Source of the DNA: Planctomycetota bacterium
GTDB lineage: Bacteria > Planctomycetota > Phycisphaerae > WQYP01
DNA: 11,475 nt
NCBI GenBank assembly: GCA_021805585.1
Contig: JAJZEY010000067.1
Span: 1 to 11,475 of the forward strand
Direction: 5' to 3'
The notes under the pieces were generated by a model. It had not been told where the DNA came from and made no database searches. It was given only the letters and a program-made list of their open reading frames with translations. Position numbers and translations under genes: made by a program. Below, in pieces: positions 7,415-11,475 of this stretch (its first letter is position 1; every line of letters starts with the position of its first letter).

Positions 7415-9091
7415 ATGGGACCCAAAATATTCCAGCACCGCCAGCCAGCCAAATTGCGTCCAGACCAGCTTATTCGACTGGCTATCTTAACCGGTGCGGT
7501 CGCGCTTTGCATCGGCCCCAACAGGCCCTCAATTCGTGCCGCCGACGCGATGCAAACCCCCGGCAGGGCACCGCAACTCTGGCTGTATGATTCCACCAAC
7601 CTTCTGGTGAATGCCAATGTCACCCGTATCCGTCGCATCTGGACGCGCGCCGCCCGGGCGGGCTATTCGCACATCCTTCTTTCAGACAGCAAACTGGCAC
7701 ATTTAAATGTTCTGGGCGGGAATACCGCGGCCTATATGCGAAACGTCGAGCGTGTGCGAAAGCTGGCCAAGCAGCTTCACCTGACGCTGGTTCCCGCCGT
7801 TTTTCCGATTGGTTATTCCAATGATATTTTATATGCCAATCCAACTCTGGCCGAAGGCGTTCCGGTGCGGAACGTTTCATTTATTGTGGAGAACAATGTG
7901 GGACGTCCGGCACCCCAAACAGGCATCAGCCTGGGAAACAAACCCTCATGGCAAGATTCCACCGTGGGGCTGCAAAATGGCATGGCGCAAGTCAGCAACC
8001 CCGTTGGCAACGCCCGCATGGTTTTCGCCCGCAGGCTGCACCGGTTTTGCGCCTACCACATACATTTTATGATTCGCACGCAAGGATTTACAGGCCGTCC
8101 GAAGCTGGTGGTGCTGACGCGGCGTGGTGGCCGCAATTTGCAATATGAGTCGCTTAAAACCAAAGCAACGCAATCCTGGAAGCGGTACGATCTGGTATTT
8201 GACACACTGAAGCATCCGCGGGTGGGTATTTATTTTGGCGTCTGGGGAAGTGCACACGGCCGCCTGGATTGGAAGAATTGGCGTCTGACGGTCGCCGGTC
8301 TGGTGAATCCGTTAAGCCGCCCCGGCGCGCCGACCACTATTACCGGCTACCGGTCCGGAGTCGATTACCGGCCGATCGTGGACCCTGAACTGGGTAATCG
8401 CCCATGGCCGGGCGCATACGTTGCGTGGCACAAGCCGGTCAATATTCATTTTCTTCGACCGGTTCCCAATGGAACAGTGGTGCGTGTTTCCTGGTATTAC
8501 CCGCCCATTTTTTATGATGGACAGGTCGCCGCCTGCCTTGGTTCGGGCCAATTTCGCGATCTGCTGGCACAAAACGCCCGAAGTGTAAGGGCCGCGTTTC
8601 ACACTGGCCATTATATGATGGACATTGATGAAGACCGCGTGCTTGACTGGGATAAATCCTGCACCCGCCTTCATGAAACACCGGGCCAGATTCTGGCCGC
8701 CACCACACGCTATTGCCGCAATCTGCTGCATGGCGATGTTATTTACACCTGGAGCGATATGTTTGACCCCAACCACAATGCGCATGGGTCATATTATCTG
8801 GTAAACGGGTCCTGGGCCGGATCATGGAACGGTCTGGGCCGCCGCACCATTGTCATGAACTGGAATGGGGATCATAAGCGCAAATCTTTGAAGTTTTTTG
8901 AAGCCCGTGGCAATCGGCAGATCATCGCCGCGTATTACGACGCTCCACTAAGCCAGACCGCCGCGTGGATACGCGCTGCAAAACCGGTTCCGGGCGTTAT
9001 CGGTTATATGTACACAACGTGGACCGGCGATTACCGGAAAATAAATGCCTTCGCCACCCTGATTCATCAGGCCTACGGCCGGCAAAAATAA
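7415..9091 (+). CDS. Secreted glycoside hydrolase-like protein with internal beta-rich domain
   Basis: A 558-residue exported protein whose family I cannot name with certainty. The N-terminus is a signal peptide: basic start, hydrophobic LAILTGAVALCIG (22-34), likely cleavage near 42-44 (IRAADA). Residues about 54-135 look like the first strands and helices of a TIM barrel (LWLYDS, YSHILLSDSK, HLTLVPAVFP). Residues about 185-300 are beta-rich and aromatic, ending GRLDWKNWRLTVAG, resembling an inserted carbohydrate-binding sandwich. The barrel seems to resume from about 310, with MMDIDEDRV (401-409), YTWSDMFDP (444-452), IVMNW (479-483) and a final MYTTWTGDY (532-540). Acidic D403, D405, E406 and D448 are catalytic candidates. 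The layout resembles GH20-like proteins of planctomycetes. The start is fixed by AGGAGG 6 nt before the ATG. The divergent esterase suggests joint action on a polysaccharide. Confidence 0.85.
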   Translation: MGPKIFQHRQPAKLRPDQLIRLAILTGAVALCIGPNRPSIRAADAMQTPGRAPQLWLYDSTNLLVNANVTRIRRIWTRAARAGYSHILLSDSKLAHLNVLGGNTAAYMRNVERVRKLAKQLHLTLVPAVFPIGYSNDILYANPTLAEGVPVRNVSFIVENNVGRPAPQTGISLGNKPSWQDSTVGLQNGMAQVSNPVGNARMVFARRLHRFCAYHIHFMIRTQGFTGRPKLVVLTRRGGRNLQYESLKTKATQSWKRYDLVFDTLKHPRVGIYFGVWGSAHGRLDWKNWRLTVAGLVNPLSRPGAPTTITGYRSGVDYRPIVDPELGNRPWPGAYVAWHKPVNIHFLRPVPNGTVVRVSWYYPPIFYDGQVAACLGSGQFRDLLAQNARSVRAAFHTGHYMMDIDEDRVLDWDKSCTRLHETPGQILAATTRYCRNLLHGDVIYTWSDMFDPNHNAHGSYYLVNGSWAGSWNGLGRRTIVMNWNGDHKRKSLKFFEARGNRQIIAAYYDAPLSQTAAWIRAAKPVPGVIGYMYTTWTGDYRKINAFATLIHQAYGRQK

Positions 9092-9092
9092 C

Positions 9093-9107
9093 CCGCCGCG
9101 CCGGCGG
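9093..9107 (+). terminator. GC hairpin between glycosidase-like gene and prmC
   Basis: CCGCCG-CGC-CGGCGG begins one base after the stop codon and is followed, after TGAAA, by TTTT. The stem is strong, but the T-run is short and displaced, so termination would be partial at best. It may also separate prmC from its upstream neighbour. Confidence 0.3.
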
Positions 9108-9141
9108 TGAAATTTTGCCGCGTCCATGCTACAACTATGAC

Positions 9142-10050
9142 ATGAATATGGCCCGGCCCGCAAACAAAACCGCCTGGAAAACCGGAGAATTGCTCGAATG
9201 GACCGCGCAATTCTTCACCCGTGCGGGTATTGACGAACCGCGTCTGAGTGCGGAATTGCTTCTGGCCCATGCCCTGGGGACTTCGCGCATGGTGTTGTAC
9301 ACCCAGTTTGATCAGTTCCCTCCGCCGGAAAAAGTGGCCTGCTTTCGCGAGCTTGTCCGCCTGCGTAAAGAACACACACCCGTGGCCTATCTCATCGGGA
9401 AGGGCTGGTTTTTTTCCATGGAACTTGCCGTTTCAGCCGACGTGCTTATTCCCCGGCCGGACACCGAAACCCTGGTGGAACAGGCCATCGGCCTGGTGCG
9501 TGCCAACGCAGGCTGGGAAACGCCGGATATTCTGGACTTGTGCACCGGCAGCGGATGCATCGCGCTGGCTTTGGCGAAAAATCTGCCGGCGGCGCGGCTT
9601 ATTGCCGCCGATATCAGCCCGCCGGCCCTGGCCGTGGCCGAGAAAAATGCGGCGGCGCTTCAACTGTCCGACCGCATAAGATGGCGTCAGGGCGACCTGT
9701 TCGCCGCTGTGCGGGAATTATCTCCACCGGTGAAATTTGACCTGATTGTGTCCAATCCGCCCTACATTCCCACTTCGCAAATTGCGACTCTTATGCCGGA
9801 AGTGAGCCGCCATGAACCGCGGCTGGCACTGGATGGTGGCCCGGATGGCGTAACCTTTTATAAACGGATCGCAGCGGAGGCACCGGTCTGGCTTAAGCCC
9901 GGCGGGGTTTTAATGCTTGAAACCGCGTTTGATCAGGCGGTGGCTGTGGAGGCGATTCTTTCGTCTACCGGGAAATTTTCGGACCTGCGGATTGTCCGTG
10001 ATGTGGCCGGCCACCAGCGCTGTCTGGTGGCGCAGGCAAAGCCGGAATAA
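9142..10050 (+). CDS. prmC: Release factor glutamine N5-methyltransferase PrmC (HemK)
   Basis: A 302-residue SAM-dependent methyltransferase that methylates the Gln of the GGQ motif in release factors RF1 and RF2 in the cytoplasm, helping termination. An N-terminal helical domain (about 10-85) is followed by IPRPDTE (103-109), SAM motif I DLCTGSG (132-138), D157 in AADIS, and the substrate-Gln-binding VSNPPYIP (203-210). HEPRLALDGGPDG (224-236) and DVAGHQRCL (287-295) complete the family pattern, and length is typical. The start is uncertain: ATGs at 9142 and 9148 both lack a clear ribosome-binding site, while the open frame continues back to 8965 inside the previous gene without family similarity. 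It sits 50 bp after the glycosidase-like gene. Neither prfA nor another translation gene can be seen beside it. Confidence 0.96.
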   Translation: MNMARPANKTAWKTGELLEWTAQFFTRAGIDEPRLSAELLLAHALGTSRMVLYTQFDQFPPPEKVACFRELVRLRKEHTPVAYLIGKGWFFSMELAVSADVLIPRPDTETLVEQAIGLVRANAGWETPDILDLCTGSGCIALALAKNLPAARLIAADISPPALAVAEKNAAALQLSDRIRWRQGDLFAAVRELSPPVKFDLIVSNPPYIPTSQIATLMPEVSRHEPRLALDGGPDGVTFYKRIAAEAPVWLKPGGVLMLETAFDQAVAVEAILSSTGKFSDLRIVRDVAGHQRCLVAQAKPE

Positions 10051-10064
10051 CCGGAACATTCCGG
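10051..10064. terminator. Palindrome between convergent genes, possible terminator
   Basis: CCGGAA-CA-TTCCGG begins directly after the prmC stop codon, in the 68-bp gap between convergent genes. The 2-nt loop means only four or five pairs would form in RNA, and there is no immediate T-run. The symmetric position would let it serve both strands. Confidence 0.3.
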
Positions 10065-10118
10065 ACACTCTGGTTTCGGTGCAAACATAAGGGGCTGCGG
10101 AACCGTGCGAAGATCAGT

Positions 10119-10976
10119 TTATTTTGTATTGACCACTCCATTGCCGATTAAAATCGCCTTGTCCACCCGGCCGCTTAAAACCGCCTGTGCGTCCCGCTGA
10201 ATATTCAGCGCATAGCGGCTGTCATGCTGAATTTTTTCCAGCACCATCCGCACCGTCGGGTCTTTTCGCACGGGCCACAACTGATACACACATTGCGCCA
10301 GGGCACCGGCCTGGGGGTTTTCCACCACGGGCAGCAGCCGCTGTTTAATCTGCCAGGGCTTTTGCGTTCCACTGCTGCCATAGGCGGCGGAAATACCGGT
10401 CACATTGGCGGCCGCACCCGTTGCGCCCACCATATTCAACAGAGCGGATGTGCCCGCGACCTGCTGCGCTTTGGCACCGCCGCTGAAGGAAAACTCACGA
10501 ATGGCAACCAGGCCGTAATGCCTCCGGGCCAGACCCGCGACGCTGGAAAACCGGTTTTGATTCTGAATTTTCAAATGGAATCGTTCGGTTTTAATACGTA
10601 CGGTCAACGGCCAGCGAGCGTCCCCGGCCGATGTTAAATCCGCCGTCGGTTCCACGTGAATATCATCCGCCCAATGGGAACCAAACAGTCCGGTCAGATA
10701 CGCGTTAAGATTTTCAAACCGCTGCCGATACTGACCGGCATGGTTGCGGTGCGCCCGGCGCTGCGGCCAGGTAATAAGTGAAAACGCCTTCTGGTAGCCG
10801 CCAGGCTGGCCGCTGCCGATCAAGTTAAAGAAATCCGTCGCCACCGCGGTGCGGCTGGCTGGATAGGTCAAAATCGGATTCGGCCTGGGCCGGTGCATAA
10901 ACCAGAATACACCTGCTGCAGCCAGCACTAAAACAACCAGCCACAGGGCCAATTTTCCGGGATTCGCGCTTGCCAT
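10119..10976 (-). CDS. Membrane-anchored protein of unknown function
   Basis: A 285-residue protein I do not recognise. One N-terminal transmembrane segment (about 9-27, LALWLVVLVLAAAGVFWFM) after a lysine-containing start, followed by basic HRPRP, predicts a signal anchor with the rest outside the cytoplasmic membrane. Residues about 42-135 (VATDFFNLIGSGQPGGYQKAFSLI, beta-strand WPLTVRIKTERFHLKI) have the look of an NTF2/DUF4878-like helix-plus-sheet fold; this is impression only. A Gly/Ala/Ser-rich stretch spans about 165-205. The C-terminus (about 225-285) is mixed, with VSGRVDK-like polar repeats absent and LSGRVDKAILIGNG near the end. The ATG at 10976 has GAGGA 4 nt upstream; the longer frame to 11090 would bury the anchor behind a hydrophilic leader. 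It converges with prmC and is divergent from the gene at 11407. Confidence 0.78.
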   Translation of the reverse strand: MASANPGKLALWLVVLVLAAAGVFWFMHRPRPNPILTYPASRTAVATDFFNLIGSGQPGGYQKAFSLITWPQRRAHRNHAGQYRQRFENLNAYLTGLFGSHWADDIHVEPTADLTSAGDARWPLTVRIKTERFHLKIQNQNRFSSVAGLARRHYGLVAIREFSFSGGAKAQQVAGTSALLNMVGATGAAANVTGISAAYGSSGTQKPWQIKQRLLPVVENPQAGALAQCVYQLWPVRKDPTVRMVLEKIQHDSRYALNIQRDAQAVLSGRVDKAILIGNGVVNTK

Positions 10977-11406
10977 AAATTCCTCACGCAAAAACTTTTG
11001 AATCTCTATAGCGATTGGTCGTTGAAACAAGTGATCTGCCAAGCCTGCAAAATAGGATTGACAGTCCACCAGTATACATAATTCACACAAAAAAGGCTAA
11101 GGCCCATGGCGGCGGCGGAACAACCCGATCGCTGCGGGCAATGCCCCGCCGAAAACAGACAGCCGAAAGGAATCGCCTGGCTCGCATGGCCTGGTGGAGC
11201 GCTCCGCGTGAATCTGCGGGTGACGGAACGGTTTATTGCCTTAATGTCATTCAGGGCACGCGTCCAATCGGGACCTTGCCCGCAAATCAGGAAGGAATGG
11301 GCCAGTAGGCGGGAAACCACGGCAGGGTTGAACAATGCGGGCGGAAGCCTAAAATAGAGTCCAAAGGCGATCTTGAAGCGACGGAGGCAGAGGCCGAAAG
11401 GTTATC
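10977..11406. other. Divergent intergenic region of about 430 bp
   Basis: No convincing gene. On the anchored-protein side there is TATACT at 11071-11076 (minus) with no good -35, and a consensus TTGACA at 11058-11063 (plus) with only a weak TAATTC 15 bp on. The middle has short palindromes: GCGGG/CCCGC around 11138-11153 and GGAGCGCTCC at 11196-11205. The right end holds the promoter listed at 11328-11355. Confidence 0.6.
11328..11355 (+). promoter_or_regulatory. Sigma-70-type promoter of the right-edge gene
   Basis: TTGAAC (11328-11333) and TAAAAT (11350-11355) are separated by 16 bp. The -35 matches consensus at four of six positions and the -10 at five of six. The predicted start near 11362 leaves about 45 nt of leader before the ATG at 11407. 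This is the best -35/-10 pair in the window. Confidence 0.5.
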
Positions 11407-11475
11407 ATGGTTGATGCAGCAACTTTTCACGTTCCGGAACTCAACACCCGTCTGGCGGAAAAGCTGCAACGCCAG
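11407..11475 (+). CDS. N-terminal 23 codons of an unidentified gene
   Basis: An open frame starts at ATG 11407 (MVDAATFHVPELNTRLAEKL...) and runs to the window edge. GAAAGG lies 5 nt upstream as a ribosome-binding site, an in-frame stop (TGA, 11374-11376) lies 31 bp before the start, and a promoter-like pair sits at 11328-11355. The fragment looks helical and charged and has no signal peptide. It is too short to identify. Confidence 0.55.
   Translation, partial: MVDAATFHVPELNTRLAEKLQRQ

Noticed and set aside
11281..11310. TCAGGAAGGAATGGGCCA, slightly like the SRP RNA core
   Set aside because: The defining GGTCAGG and GGAAGCAGCC blocks are absent.
11106..11357. An 83-codon plus-strand frame with a CxxC near its N-terminus
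   Set aside because: Poor ribosome-binding site, it runs through the promoter-like pair at 11328-11355, and no protein-like pattern is seen.

Overview
The window is about 11.5 kb of moderately GC-rich bacterial chromosome. It carries seven complete or near-complete recognisable genes, one anchored protein of unknown function, and gene fragments at both edges. I see no mobile element, CRISPR array, rRNA or tRNA. The gene mix is a carotenoid desaturase paired with an aldehyde dehydrogenase, a Tat-exported esterase beside a large secreted glycosidase-like protein, an orphan sugar-ABC ATPase, and short head-to-head gene pairs. This fits a heterotrophic, polysaccharide-degrading member of the Planctomycetota, perhaps Phycisphaerae. 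That placement is inferred from gene content only; no marker gene was compared.

Layout: 1-2582 (minus strand) is a two-gene unit. A CrtI/CrtN-type FAD desaturase (993-2582) is followed by an aldehyde dehydrogenase that runs off the left edge (1-918). Together they look like the oxidative end of a C30-type or otherwise carboxylated carotenoid pathway. Diverging from them is an APH/homoserine-kinase-like phosphotransferase (2847-3923). Next comes about 860 bp without a convincing gene (3924-4780). It contains an AT-rich island and several nested inverted repeats, including a four-stem arrangement at 4435-4564 that could be a structured RNA or a palindromic element.

4781-7332 (minus strand) holds a Tat-exported esterase (6103-7332), then, 185 bp downstream, a MalK/UgpC/MsmX-type ABC ATPase (4781-5917) with no permease or binding protein nearby. 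Head to head with the esterase is a secreted 558-residue protein (7415-9091). It looks like a TIM-barrel glycoside hydrolase with a beta-rich insertion, but I cannot place it in a family. Esterase, glycosidase-like protein and sugar ATPase may jointly handle an acylated polysaccharide: removal of ester groups, cleavage, uptake. Downstream on the plus strand is prmC (9142-10050), the release-factor glutamine methyltransferase. It converges on a membrane-anchored protein of unknown function (10119-10976, minus strand). A divergent intergenic region of about 430 bp then leads, through a fair sigma-70-type promoter, to the first 23 codons of an unidentified gene at the right edge.

Nothing here is an evident new defence or mobile system. 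The items most worth a second look are the glycosidase-like protein with its divergent esterase partner, and the structured intergenic region at 4194-4564.
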